Of a stretch of DNA of 64,000 nt, positions 1 to 8,840 are shown piece after piece. The DNA is from Sediminicoccus rosea (GTDB lineage Bacteria; Pseudomonadota; Alphaproteobacteria; Acetobacterales; Acetobacteraceae): NCBI RefSeq assembly GCF_033547095.1, contig NZ_CP137852.1, forward strand, positions 124,001 to 188,000, read 5' to 3'. Under the pieces are notes generated by a model that saw nothing but the letters and a program-made list of their open reading frames with translations, ran no database searches and was not told the DNA's origin. A program made the translations under genes and the position numbers. Every line of letters begins with the position of its first letter. The stretch's first letter is position 1.

Positions 1-1
1 C

Positions 2-658
2 GCGCGCGCGCATCGCGTGGCCTGGGGCAACCCCACCGATGCCGCTTGGCTGGATATCACCGCCATCCCTGAGCTGCGCGGCATCTCGCGCCAGGGCGAT
101 TCCTGGCGCATCGGCGCCGCCACCTCCTGGGCCGCGCTGCGCGATGCGGATCTGCCGCCCGGCTTCGACGCCCTGCGCGAATCGGCGCGGCAGGTGGGCG
201 GGCGCCAGGTGCAGGCGCGCGGGACGATCGGCGGCAATCTTTGCAACGCCTCCCCGGCGGCCGACGGCGTGCCGCCGCTGCTGGTGCTGGATGCGGAAGT
301 GGAGCTGGCCAGCGCGCGCGGCCGGCGCCGCCTCAAGCTGCATGACTTCATCCTGGGCAATCGCCGCACGGCGCGGGCGGCGGATGAGCTGCTGGTGGCG
401 CTGCATGTGCCGGCCGAGCGCGCCCAATCGCGCTCGGTGTTTCTCAAGCTGGGGGCGCGGTCGCATCTCGTGATTTCCATTGTCATGGTCGCCGCCGATG
501 CGGCGGGGCGCGTCGCCGTCGGCTCCTGTTCGGAGGTCGCGCGGTTGTGGGGTGACGGCGCGCTGACGCCGATGGATGATGTGCGCGGCAGCGCCGCCTA
601 TCGCCATGCTGCGGCGGCGGAACTCGTGGCCCGCGCCCAGGCGAGGCTCGCGGCATGA
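2..658 (+). CDS. Molybdenum hydroxylase FAD-binding subunit (CoxM-like), 5' partial
   Basis: Medium (FAD) subunit of a xanthine dehydrogenase/CO dehydrogenase-type enzyme; it passes electrons from the Fe-S clusters to an acceptor. The conserved FAD-site stretch 'GTIGGNLCNASPAADGVPP' is intact, and the C-terminal CO-dehydrogenase-flavoprotein domain follows. Family members are about 280 residues; only about 218 codons lie here and the frame is open to the left edge, so the true start is upstream. The GTG at 17 is probably internal. The stop overlaps the ATG of the fused Fe-S/Mo subunit (ATGA), indicating translational coupling. The substrate is not readable from this subunit. Confidence 0.9.
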   Translation, partial: ARAHRVAWGNPTDAAWLDITAIPELRGISRQGDSWRIGAATSWAALRDADLPPGFDALRESARQVGGRQVQARGTIGGNLCNASPAADGVPPLLVLDAEVELASARGRRRLKLHDFILGNRRTARAADELLVALHVPAERAQSRSVFLKLGARSHLVISIVMVAADAAGRVAVGSCSEVARLWGDGALTPMDDVRGSAAYRHAAAAELVARAQARLAA

Positions 659-3333
659 CGGCGCTTCTGGTGAATGGCGTGCCGCGCGACCTGGCGCTGG
701 ATGGCGGCACGCGGCTGGCCGATGCGCTGCGGGACAGCCTCGGCCTGACCGGCACGAAGCTCGGCTGCGACGCGGGCGATTGCGGCGCCTGCACCGTGCT
801 GGTGGATGGCGCGCAGGCCTGCGCCTGCCTGACGCCCCTCGGCCAATGCGCCGGCGCCGAGGTCGAAACGGTGGAGGGCATCGCGGCCACACCCGAGGGC
901 CAGGCGCTGATGGCGCGCTTCCATGCGCATGGCGCGGCGCAATGCGGCATCTGCACGCCGGGCATGCTGGTCGCCGCCACGGAATTGCTGCGGCGGAACC
1001 CGACGCCGTCCGAGGCCGAGGTGGAACAGGCTCTGGGCGGCGTGCTGTGCCGCTGCACCGGCTATCGCCGCATCATTGACGCGGTGCGCGGCGTGGAAGC
1101 CAGTGCCGAGACCGGCACGGTCGGCGCCCGCCTGCCGCGCGTGGATGGCGGGCCCAAGCTGGACGGCACCGAGCGCTATGGCGCGGACCTGGCGCCGGCC
1201 GATGCGCTCTGGCTGCGCGCCATCCGCAGCCCGCATGCCCATGCGCGGTTCACCTTCGGCGATGTGGCGGGCTTCCTCGCCGCGCATCCCGGCATCGCGC
1301 GCTTCCTGACGGCGGCCGATGTGCCCGGCCGCAACGGCTATGGCATCTATCCGCACATCAAGGACCAGCCGGTCTTCGCCGAACACACCGCGCTCTATCG
1401 GGGCGATGCGGTGGCCGCGGTGATCGGCACGCGCGAAGCCCTGGAAGCGCTGCGCTTCGAGGCACTGCCCATCCTCTGGGAGAAGCTCGACGCGCTGGAT
1501 GATCCCCGGGCGGCGCTGACCGCCCCCGCCCTGCACGCGCAATTCCCCGACAATGTCCTGGCCGAAGGCTTCGTGCGCCGCGGCGATGTGGAGACCGCGC
1601 TGCGCGAGGCCGCCCATGTCGTGGAAGGCGATTGGCAGACCAGCTTCGTCGAGCACGCCTATATCGAGCCCGAGGCCGGTTATGCGCGGCGGGTCCGGCC
1701 GGAGGCCGGCAAGGAACATCTCGGCGACCGGATCGAGCTCTGGTCCAGCACCCAGGCCCCCGCGATGGATCGCGAGGAGGTGGCCGGCGTGCTGGGCCTC
1801 TCCATGGATGCGGTGCGGATCATCCCCTCGGCCTGTGGCGGTGGGTTCGGTGGCAAGCTCGATGCCGGCATCCAGCCCATGCTGGCGGTCGCGGCCTGGG
1901 TGATGGAGCATCCGGTCCGCGCCATCTGGTCCCGCACCGAGAGCATGGCGGCCAGCACCAAGCGCCACCCGGCGCGCATCACCGCGCGCGCGGCCTGCGA
2001 TGCGGAGGGACGTCTGCTCGCACTCGACTTCGAGGGGATCTACGACACCGGCGCCTATGCGAGCTGGGGCCCGACCGTCGCCGGCCGCGTGCCGGTGCAC
2101 GCCACCGGCCCCTATCGCGTGCCGAATGTCCGCGCCCGCGCGCGGGCCGTGCACACGCACCAGCCACCCTCCGGCGCTTTTCGTGGCTTCGGCGTGCCCC
2201 AGGCCGCCATCGCGCAGGAGGCGCTGTGGGACCGGCTCGCCGATGCCTGCGGGCTGGATCGGCTGGAATTCCGCGTCCGCAACGCGCTGGCCGTAGGCGA
2301 TGTGACCGCCACGGGGCAGCTTCTGGAACACTCCGCCGGGCAGCGCCTCTGCCTGGAGGCGCTGCGCCCGGCCTGGACGGAACTGCGGGCCGAAGCCGCC
2401 GCACGCAATGCAAGGGGCGGCGTGCTGCGGCATGGCGTGGGCGTCGCGGGCATGTGGTACGGCATCGGCAATACCGGCATGTCCAACCCTTCCGAGATGC
2501 GGCTCGTGCTGGGCACGGATGGGCGGATCACCTTCTTCAACGGCGCGGTGGATATCGGCCAGGGTTCCTCCACCGTGCTCGCGCAGATCGCGGCCGAGGC
2601 GCTCGGCCTGCCGGTTTCGGCGCTGCGTCACGTGAATGGCGATACGGCGACGACGCCCGATGCCGGCAAGACCAGCGCCTCGCGCCAGACCTTCGTCAGC
2701 GGGCGGGCCGCTATGGAGGCCGCGCTCGACCTGCGGGCCAAGATCCTGCGCGGCAGCAATGGCGTGCTGGGGTGGAATGGCGCCCTCACACTGGATGGCG
2801 CGCCCTTCCGGCCCGCGGCCCCCATCGAGGGGCATGGCCGCTTCGACCCGCCGACCATCCCGCTCGACGCCAATGGCCAGGGCATTCCCTACGCCACCTA
2901 TGGCTTCGCCGCGCAGCTCTGCGCGCTGGCGGTGGATGTGAAGCTCGGCACCGTGCAACTGCAACGCATCGTCGCCGCGCATGATGTGGGGCGCGCGATC
3001 AACCCGACGCTGGTCGAGGGGCAGATCCATGGCGGCATCGCCCAGGGGATCGGCCTTGCGCTGATGGAGGAATATCTCCCCGGCCGCACCGAGAACCTGC
3101 ATGACTACCTGATCCCGAGCTTCGGCGATGTGCCGCCGATCGAGACGATCCTGATCGAGGAGCGCGAGCCGCTCGGCCCCTACGGCGCCAAGGGCGTGGG
3201 CGAGCCCGCACTGGTGGCGACCGCGCCCGCGATCTTCTCGGCGATCCGCGACGCGACGGGGGCGGAGTGCCATCGCATTCCGGCGCTGCCGCATCGGGTG
3301 CTGGAGGCGCTGAAGGAGACCGGCCGATGGTAG
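655..3333 (+). CDS. Fused 2Fe-2S / molybdopterin subunit of a xanthine dehydrogenase-family hydroxylase
   Basis: Single 892-residue polypeptide joining two proteins that are usually separate. Residues 1-150 are the CoxS-like domain: a plant-type 2Fe-2S motif (Cys38, Cys43, Cys46, Cys58) and a second [2Fe-2S] domain (Cys97, Cys100, Cys132, Cys134). The rest is the CoxL-like Mo-pyranopterin domain, with the Gly-rich 'CGGGFGGK' loop, 'GAFRGFG', 'GQGSST' and the C-terminal 'GAKGVGEP' motif whose Glu (about 849) is the catalytic base in the family. It hydroxylates an aromatic or N-heterocyclic carbon using water. The adjacent 6-hydroxynicotinate-reductase-like gene suggests a pyridine/nicotinate-type substrate, but that is inference. 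Confidence 0.9.
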   Translation: MTALLVNGVPRDLALDGGTRLADALRDSLGLTGTKLGCDAGDCGACTVLVDGAQACACLTPLGQCAGAEVETVEGIAATPEGQALMARFHAHGAAQCGICTPGMLVAATELLRRNPTPSEAEVEQALGGVLCRCTGYRRIIDAVRGVEASAETGTVGARLPRVDGGPKLDGTERYGADLAPADALWLRAIRSPHAHARFTFGDVAGFLAAHPGIARFLTAADVPGRNGYGIYPHIKDQPVFAEHTALYRGDAVAAVIGTREALEALRFEALPILWEKLDALDDPRAALTAPALHAQFPDNVLAEGFVRRGDVETALREAAHVVEGDWQTSFVEHAYIEPEAGYARRVRPEAGKEHLGDRIELWSSTQAPAMDREEVAGVLGLSMDAVRIIPSACGGGFGGKLDAGIQPMLAVAAWVMEHPVRAIWSRTESMAASTKRHPARITARAACDAEGRLLALDFEGIYDTGAYASWGPTVAGRVPVHATGPYRVPNVRARARAVHTHQPPSGAFRGFGVPQAAIAQEALWDRLADACGLDRLEFRVRNALAVGDVTATGQLLEHSAGQRLCLEALRPAWTELRAEAAARNARGGVLRHGVGVAGMWYGIGNTGMSNPSEMRLVLGTDGRITFFNGAVDIGQGSSTVLAQIAAEALGLPVSALRHVNGDTATTPDAGKTSASRQTFVSGRAAMEAALDLRAKILRGSNGVLGWNGALTLDGAPFRPAAPIEGHGRFDPPTIPLDANGQGIPYATYGFAAQLCALAVDVKLGTVQLQRIVAAHDVGRAINPTLVEGQIHGGIAQGIGLALMEEYLPGRTENLHDYLIPSFGDVPPIETILIEEREPLGPYGAKGVGEPALVATAPAIFSAIRDATGAECHRIPALPHRVLEALKETGRW

Positions 3334-3358
3334 AACAGCGCACCCCCAGTCCTGGGGT

Positions 3359-3378
3359 CTGGGGCCTTGCGGCCCCAG
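3359..3378 (+). terminator. GC-rich hairpin between the hydroxylase and reductase genes
   Basis: Perfect 8-bp stem CTGGGGCC / GGCCCCAG around a TTGC loop, 25 bases after the hydroxylase stop and 20 bases before the next ATG. There is no T tract, so it is more likely an mRNA stabiliser or partial attenuator inside the operon than a full terminator. Confidence 0.4.
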
Positions 3379-3397
3379 CCGCCGGAGGCCTCTTCTC

Positions 3398-4903
3398 ATG
3401 GTAGACCGCACCTCCATCTTCGGCGCCGCCGAGGCCGATGGCATTGTCCGTTGCGACGCCTGCCCTGTGCTGTGCCGCATCCGCCCCGGCCGTGCCGGTG
3501 CCTGCCATCGCTATGCGAATGAAGACGGCCGCCTCGTCCGTACCGACCCGCTGGTGCTGCTGACCCAGACGGAACAGCCGCTCGTGCCCTTCCTGGAGGG
3601 TGCGGAGGATTGGGATGGCGGCATCACGCGCCCCACCTTCGTCACTGCCATCGGCGCCGGCACCACCTATCCCGACTACAAGCCCGCGCCCTTCATCGTC
3701 AGCAGCACGCATGCGGGCGTGGACACGGTGACGGTCGTGACCGAGGGCATCTTCAGCTATTGCGGCCTCAAGGCGAAGATCGACACGGACCGGCACCTCG
3801 GCCCTGAAGCCGCCCGCGTGATGCATGAGGGCGAGCAGATCGGCCATGTCACCACCGCCGAATACGGCTCGCAGATGCTCAGCCTCGGTGGCGTGCGGCA
3901 TCTGACCGGCGGCTCCAAGCGCGAGGGCAATGTCACCTGCGCCGCCATGCTGGCCCTGTGCTCCAAGCAGGCGATCGAGGTGGAGATCGAGGGCGGCTCG
4001 AAGCTCATCCTCCAGGCCGGCGCCGCGCCCATCGTGAACGGCGTGCCGGAGACGCGGATGCGCGTCGGCTGCGGCAGCGCGGCCGTGGGCATCTTCGCGC
4101 AGCAATGGCAGGGGCATGTGGATGAGGTGATCGTGGTGGATGACCACATCACTGGCGTGCTGACCGAGCACCAGGCCGGCAAATGCCTGAACATGCGCGC
4201 CTCCGGCATCCGCGTGCGCGGCCGGCGCTCCACCCCCGGGCGGTATTTCCAGGTGGCGCATCCCGGCAGCGGCTGGGGCGGCACCGATGTGACGGACCCG
4301 CTCTCGCTCATCGAGAGCATCGACCCCAAGCTCGCCTGGCCTGGGCTGCGCCTGCTGCTGACCAGCACGACAGGCGAGGATTTCCTCTATGTCGAGCTCG
4401 ATGAGGCGCTGCGCCCCGTCCCCGCCCCGGTGCCGGCCGCCGTGGCCGCCACCGTGGCGCGCATCGGCGAGAATTGCGAGCCGGCGCTGACCTCCATCCT
4501 GTTCATGGCCGGCGCGGGCGGTTCGCTGCGCGCGGGGGTCACGGAGAATCCGATCCTGTTGACGCGGGCCGTGCAGCGTGGCGAGGTTACGGTCACGATG
4601 GGGGGTGCGCCCTGCTACCTGTATCCGGGAGGCGGCATCACGATCATGGCGGACGTCCTGCGCCTGCCGGACAAGGCCTTCGGCCATGTGCCGACGCCCG
4701 CCCTCGTGGCGCCGCTCGAATTCACCCTGCGCGCCGATCTCTACGCCGCCCTGGGCGGGCATGTGGACCAGGCCATCAGCCTTGCCACCCTGCTGGAGCA
4801 GGAGGGGAATGCCGCGCTGCGCGGCGAGTGGCTGCGCGATAATCCCTGGCCGGGGGCCCCCGGGCCCTGGCCGGGCGCCCCCGGACGACAGAGCCCGGGA
4901 TGA
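3398..4903 (+). CDS. 6-hydroxynicotinate reductase-like Fe-S flavoprotein
   Basis: 501 residues resembling the Hnr family, first known from anaerobic nicotinate fermentation in Eubacterium barkeri, where it reduces 6-hydroxynicotinate. An N-terminal cluster motif is clear: Cys19-x2-Cys22-x3-Cys26-x9-Cys36, typical of a 4Fe-4S site, followed by a large domain with further conserved Cys (for example in 'FSYCGLKAK' and 'GNVTCAAM'). The extreme C-terminus is a Pro/Gly tail containing a near-repeat 'PWPGAPG', probably disordered. The stop overlaps the start of the UPF0280 gene by 4 bases. Assignment is from recalled family resemblance; the true substrate may be another ring hydroxylated by the upstream enzyme. 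Confidence 0.75.
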   Translation: MVDRTSIFGAAEADGIVRCDACPVLCRIRPGRAGACHRYANEDGRLVRTDPLVLLTQTEQPLVPFLEGAEDWDGGITRPTFVTAIGAGTTYPDYKPAPFIVSSTHAGVDTVTVVTEGIFSYCGLKAKIDTDRHLGPEAARVMHEGEQIGHVTTAEYGSQMLSLGGVRHLTGGSKREGNVTCAAMLALCSKQAIEVEIEGGSKLILQAGAAPIVNGVPETRMRVGCGSAAVGIFAQQWQGHVDEVIVVDDHITGVLTEHQAGKCLNMRASGIRVRGRRSTPGRYFQVAHPGSGWGGTDVTDPLSLIESIDPKLAWPGLRLLLTSTTGEDFLYVELDEALRPVPAPVPAAVAATVARIGENCEPALTSILFMAGAGGSLRAGVTENPILLTRAVQRGEVTVTMGGAPCYLYPGGGITIMADVLRLPDKAFGHVPTPALVAPLEFTLRADLYAALGGHVDQAISLATLLEQEGNAALRGEWLRDNPWPGAPGPWPGAPGRQSPG

Positions 4904-5787
4904 CCGAGGTCGAGTGGCCCCCGCCGCGCCGTGCCCTGCTGCCCGATGGGCGGCTGCACCTGCAGGACGGGCCCATTGACCTCGTCATCGGGCTGGAAGG
5001 GGCCCGCGCCGCGGTGATCGAGGCGCGGGAGGCGGCCTGGCAGGGGCTGCATGGCGTGCTGCCCGGCCTCTCCCGCGAATTGGCCCTGCTGCGCGCGCCG
5101 CTGATGGGGCGCATGCCCGCCTTCACCCATCCGGTCGCGAAGCGCATGGCCGAGGCCGCCTGGCCGCACCGCATGCATTATGTGACGCCCATGGTCGCGG
5201 TGGCCGGCGCCGTCGCCGAGCATGTGCTGCGCGCCATCATCGCGGTGCCGGGCATCAGCCTCGCGCATGTGAACAATGGCGGCGACATCGCGCTGCACCT
5301 CTCGCCCGCCAGCACCCTGCGCGTCGGGCTCGTCGAGGATCCGGCGCGGCCGGAGCCCAGCGGCCTCGCGGTGATTCGCGGCGGCGATGCGGTGCGCGGC
5401 ATCGCCACCTCGGGCTGGCGGGGGCGCAGCTTCAGCCGGGGCATCGCCGATGCGGTGACCGTGCTTGCCGCCCGCGCGCCGGAGGCGGATGCGGCGGCCA
5501 GCATCATCGCCAATGCGGTGGATGTGGACCATCCGGCCATCTCCCGCGCCCGGGCCTGCGAACTCGACCCCGACAGCGACCTGCGCGACCTGCATGTGAC
5601 GGTGGAGGTGGGCGCCCTGCCGGAAGAGGCGGTGGGCACGGCGCTGGATGCGGGCGAGCGCTGCGCCGAGGGGCTGCTGGCGCGCGGCCTGATCCTGGGC
5701 GCCTGCCTGCGCCTGCAAGGTCGGCTCCGGCTGGTGGGGGCGGCCGGCGTGCTGGCGGCGATGGAGCAGGTGGTCGTCCCGCCCTGA
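4900..5787 (+). CDS. UPF0280 family protein (ApbE/FAD-transferase-like fold)
   Basis: 295 residues matching UPF0280, a family distantly related to the ApbE flavin transferase fold. Visible features are 'MVAVAGAVAEHVL', 'NNGGDIALHL' and 'GIATSGWRGRSFSRGIADAVTVLA', the Gly-rich and Asp-containing segments expected for the fold. The start ATG overlaps the upstream stop (ATGA). UPF0280 genes are often found beside the 6-hydroxynicotinate-reductase-like gene, so it may modify or load flavin on that enzyme; this is inference. No signal peptide. Confidence 0.8.
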   Translation: MTEVEWPPPRRALLPDGRLHLQDGPIDLVIGLEGARAAVIEAREAAWQGLHGVLPGLSRELALLRAPLMGRMPAFTHPVAKRMAEAAWPHRMHYVTPMVAVAGAVAEHVLRAIIAVPGISLAHVNNGGDIALHLSPASTLRVGLVEDPARPEPSGLAVIRGGDAVRGIATSGWRGRSFSRGIADAVTVLAARAPEADAAASIIANAVDVDHPAISRARACELDPDSDLRDLHVTVEVGALPEEAVGTALDAGERCAEGLLARGLILGACLRLQGRLRLVGAAGVLAAMEQVVVPP

Positions 5788-5863
5788 CGCAAAAATCCGC
5801 CTCCGTTGCGCGTGCAATCCGAGCGGTGCCAGCGTAGAATCCCTCCCGATTGAGGAGGCACGC

Positions 5864-6601
5864 ATGACAGAATTCGACCCACGGCTTCGCCGCCGCTTGC
5901 TGGTGGTGAACCTGGTGGCCCTGGGCAGTGCGGCCTCGGGCGCGGGGGCCCTGGCACAGGGCACGAAATCCGGCCCCCGCCCGCCGCAAAGCGGCCTGAC
6001 CGACGCCGACCCGAACGACCCCGCCGGCAATGGCCGTGGCGGCAACGCGCCCCGGCCGGGCCAGCAGGGCCGCAGCGATTCCGATCCGACGGATCCGGCA
6101 GGCCAGGGCCGCGGCGGCAATGCCCCGCGCGGCCAGAGCGACTCCGACCCGACCGACCCGCCCGGACAGGGCCGCGGCGGCAATACGCCACGCCAGGGCC
6201 AGAGCGATTCCGACCCGACCGACCCACCCGGGCAGGGTCGCGGCGGCAATGCCCCGCGCGGCCAAAGCGATTCCGACCCGACCGACCCACCCGGACAGGG
6301 CCGCGGCGGCAATGCGCCACGCCAGGGCCAGAGCGATTCCGACCCGACCGACCCGCCCGGCCAGGGCCGCGGCCGCGGCAATGCGCCCCGCCAGGGCCAG
6401 AGCGATTCCGACCCGACCGACCCACCCGGGCAGGGTCGCGGCGGCAATGCCCCGCGCGGCCAGAGCGATTCCGACCCGACCGACCCGCCCGGCCAGGGCC
6501 GTGGCGGCGCCCGGCCGGCGCCGGCCGGGCCGACCGACAACGACCCGAGCGACCCCCCCGGGCGCGGGCGCGGCGGCAGGCCGGAGCAGAAGGGCGCCTG
6601 A
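5864..6601 (+). CDS. Secreted low-complexity protein with nine Asp/Pro/Gly/Arg-rich repeats
   Basis: 245 residues with no recognised enzymatic domain. The N-terminus (1-33) has an Arg-rich start, a hydrophobic run and 'GALAQG', reading as an export signal. From about residue 46 to the end are nine tandem units of 21-25 residues with core 'SDSDPTDPPGQGRGGNAPR'. Acidic D-x-D-P-x-D and basic GRGRG patches alternate, so the protein should be disordered and zwitterionic. The start is fixed by a strong GAGGAGG ribosome site at 5852-5858. It is monocistronic by spacing. Function unknown; calcium binding, matrix association or a structural role are only possibilities. Confidence 0.75.
   Translation: MTEFDPRLRRRLLVVNLVALGSAASGAGALAQGTKSGPRPPQSGLTDADPNDPAGNGRGGNAPRPGQQGRSDSDPTDPAGQGRGGNAPRGQSDSDPTDPPGQGRGGNTPRQGQSDSDPTDPPGQGRGGNAPRGQSDSDPTDPPGQGRGGNAPRQGQSDSDPTDPPGQGRGRGNAPRQGQSDSDPTDPPGQGRGGNAPRGQSDSDPTDPPGQGRGGARPAPAGPTDNDPSDPPGRGRGGRPEQKGA
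5999..6598 (+). repeat. Tandem coding repeat, units of about 63-75 bp
   Basis: DNA encoding the nine protein repeats. Units are nearly identical at the nucleotide level in the middle five to six copies and degrade toward both ends (first and last units read TDADPND and TDNDPSD). This pattern suggests expansion by slippage or unequal recombination, and copy number may vary between strains. Confidence 0.85.
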
Positions 6602-6631
6602 CCCGGCGCCTACCGGACCCGGCATGCACCG

Positions 6632-6652
6632 GGCGGCGGAAATCCCGCCGCC
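6632..6652 (+). terminator. Hairpin after the repeat-protein gene
   Basis: 8-bp stem GGCGGCGG / CCGCCGCC with a 5-base loop, 31 bases after the stop codon. No T tract follows, so termination is plausible but unproven. Confidence 0.35.
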
Positions 6653-6754
6653 GCCCACCGCCAGCGAAATTACCAGATTGTGAGACAGCGCATTCCCTGC
6701 TTCTCTCCCGCGCGGGCGATGTCCAGACCCGCGTCTTCCAAGGAGGCTTCTGCA

Positions 6755-7819
6755 ATGCGCAGCCATCACGTCACGCTCACCCGGCCGGCGCTGCGCGCGG
6801 CTGCCCTGGCACTGTTCGCCGCCCCTCTGCTCGCCGCGGCGCCGGCCGCCGCCGTCGAGTATGACGGCAACTGGCAATTCACCATGAGCTGCACGGCCAG
6901 CGGCAACCAGGCCGCCTTCACCGAGCGCTTCACCGCACCCGTCACGCAGAATGCCGCGACCCGCAGCCGCAGCGGCCGCACCGCGCAGGGCCTGGATGAG
7001 AGCAGCCGCTTCAACGCCCGCATCGAGAACGGCCAGATGACGGCGACGGTGGAGCGCAGCCGCGGCAATGACCGCTGGAGCCTGCGCTTCGCCGGCCCTG
7101 CCACCTCCGACACGCGCTTCGACCTGGCCGGCGGCATCTTCTCGGGCGACCGCCAGCTCCGCACTTGCCGCCTGGTGGCCGAGGCGGTCAGCTCCGCCCC
7201 CGGCAGCCTCGCCGCCACCGCGCCCGCCCGCGCCGAGGCGGCGCGCCAGCAGCTGGCCCTGGCCGTCGCCGCGCTCGCCGCGCTGGAGGCCAATGCCGCC
7301 GCCGAGATCCAGGCGCTGCGCACCGACCTCGACCTTGCCCGCTTCGAGAGCGTCGCCATGCGCGCCGAACTCGACCAGCGCGGCGCCGCCATCCAGGCGC
7401 TGGAGACGCGGCTGCGGACCGCGGAAGGCGTCGCCACCCAGGCGCAGGCGGCGCTGACCCAGGCGGTCGCCACCGCCACGGCCGAGATCGGCCAGCGCGA
7501 CCAGCGGTTGGCCGCCGCCGCCGGTGAGCGCACCGCCCTGCAGACCCGCCTCACCGCGGCCGAGGCGGCCGTGGCCCCGACTCAGGCCCAGGCGCAGGCG
7601 CAAGCCCAGGCCGCCGGCACCGAGCGCACGGCGCTGCAGGGCCGCCTCACCGCCGCCGAGGCCGCGCTGGCCCAGGCCCAGTCGGCCGCCACCGCCGAGC
7701 GCACCGCGCTCCAGGGCCGCCTCACCGCCGCCGAGGCCGCCGCCGCGCAGCTTCGAACCGCGCTTGAGACCGCACAGCGCGAGCTGACGGAGGCCCGCGC
7801 CGCCCAGCCGCCGCGCTAG
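6755..7819 (+). CDS. Exported protein with beta-rich N-domain and long Ala-rich coiled coil
   Basis: 354 residues from the ATG at 6755, chosen because AAGGAGG (6740-6746) sits 8 bases upstream; an in-frame upstream start lacks a site. Residues 1-33 are a clear signal peptide ending 'AAPAAA'. About residues 34-145 form a beta-rich domain ('GNWQFTMSC', ending 'RTCRLVAEAV') with two Cys that could form a disulphide. The remainder is an Ala/Glu/Arg coiled coil carrying near-identical 'ERTALQGRLTAAEA' repeats. The domain order suggests a periplasmic binding domain on a rod. Function unknown. Confidence 0.75.
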   Translation: MRSHHVTLTRPALRAAALALFAAPLLAAAPAAAVEYDGNWQFTMSCTASGNQAAFTERFTAPVTQNAATRSRSGRTAQGLDESSRFNARIENGQMTATVERSRGNDRWSLRFAGPATSDTRFDLAGGIFSGDRQLRTCRLVAEAVSSAPGSLAATAPARAEAARQQLALAVAALAALEANAAAEIQALRTDLDLARFESVAMRAELDQRGAAIQALETRLRTAEGVATQAQAALTQAVATATAEIGQRDQRLAAAAGERTALQTRLTAAEAAVAPTQAQAQAQAQAAGTERTALQGRLTAAEAALAQAQSAATAERTALQGRLTAAEAAAAQLRTALETAQRELTEARAAQPPR

Positions 7820-7849
7820 GCCAAGGCGGGAAGGGGGGAGGCGAAGATC

Positions 7850-8836
7850 ATGGCGCGTTTCAGCCGTCGCGGCGCCCTCGCCCTCGCCGCCGCCACGCTC
7901 CCGGCCCCCGGGCTGCGTGCCCAGGGCATCTGGAACCCGACGCGGCCGATCACGCTCGTGGTCGGCTTCCCCGCGGGGGGGCAGACGGATTTCGCAGCCC
8001 GCGTGGTCCAGTCGGGCTTGCAGAAGGCGCTCGGCGTCTCCGTCGCCATCGACAACCGGGCCGGGGCCGGCGGCAATCTGGGGACTGAGGCGGTGATGGC
8101 CGCCCGGCCAGATGGCTATACGCTGCTGGCGGGCAACATCTCGCCCATGGTGATCAACCCGCACACCATGGAAGGCATGATGATCGACCCGCGCGAAATG
8201 GTGCCGATCGGCCTCATCCTGCGGTCCTCGCTCATCCTCTGCACGCATCCCTCGCTCAATGTACGGAATCTGGCGGAGCTGCGCGCCTGGATCGCCGCCC
8301 AGCCGCGCGGCTCGATCCAGTATGGCTCCACCAGCACGGGCAGCCTGACCCATATCGCGATGGAGCTGTTCCGCGAGCGCCTGGGCAAGCCCGAGATGAC
8401 GCAGATGGCCTATCGCGGCTCGGGCCCGGCGATGGCGGATTTCGTCGCCGGGCGGTTCAGCCTGATGTTCGACGGCGCCTCGGTGGTCGCGCCCCTGGTG
8501 CAGGCCGGGCAGCTGCGCTGCGTCCTGGCCACCGGCCGGACGCGCAGCCCCGCCTTTCCCGACCTGCCCACGGCGGAGCAGCAGGGCCTCAACGACTTCG
8601 CCTTCTACACCTGGACCGGCCTCTTCGCGCCGCGCGGCACGCCGCCCGAGATCGTCGCCCGCCTCAATGCCGCGCTGAACGCCGCCCTGGGCGAGCCTTC
8701 CATCCGCGAGCGCATGACCAGCCGCGGCGCCGAGCCGGGCGGCGGCAGCGCGGAGGAGATGGGTCGGCTCATGGCGGAGGACTATGCCCGCTGGGGCGAG
8801 GTGGTGCGCGTGAACCAGATCCGCGTGGAGAGCTGA
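7850..8836 (+). CDS. Bug/TctC-family periplasmic solute receptor
   Basis: 328 residues of the tripartite tricarboxylate receptor family (Bug). A short Arg-containing signal peptide ends near 'LRAQG'. The family hallmarks follow: 'ITLVVGFPAGGQTDFAAR', 'VAIDNRAGAGGNLG', 'ARPDGYTLL'. These receptors bind carboxylates or other small metabolites. No TctA/TctB membrane genes are nearby, so this is an orphan receptor, as is usual in Burkholderiales and Acetobacteraceae. The ligand cannot be read from the sequence. Confidence 0.92.
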   Translation: MARFSRRGALALAAATLPAPGLRAQGIWNPTRPITLVVGFPAGGQTDFAARVVQSGLQKALGVSVAIDNRAGAGGNLGTEAVMAARPDGYTLLAGNISPMVINPHTMEGMMIDPREMVPIGLILRSSLILCTHPSLNVRNLAELRAWIAAQPRGSIQYGSTSTGSLTHIAMELFRERLGKPEMTQMAYRGSGPAMADFVAGRFSLMFDGASVVAPLVQAGQLRCVLATGRTRSPAFPDLPTAEQQGLNDFAFYTWTGLFAPRGTPPEIVARLNAALNAALGEPSIRERMTSRGAEPGGGSAEEMGRLMAEDYARWGEVVRVNQIRVES

Positions 8837-8840
8837 GGCC

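Noticed and set aside
598-3480. 960-codon minus-strand frame opposite the Mo hydroxylase
   Set aside because: Shadow of a conserved gene with complete Fe-S and Mo motifs on the plus strand.
4741-8353. Long minus-strand frames (599 and 949 codons) over the repeat gene
   Set aside because: They mirror the tandem repeat and coiled coil; no ribosome site and no recognisable domain.
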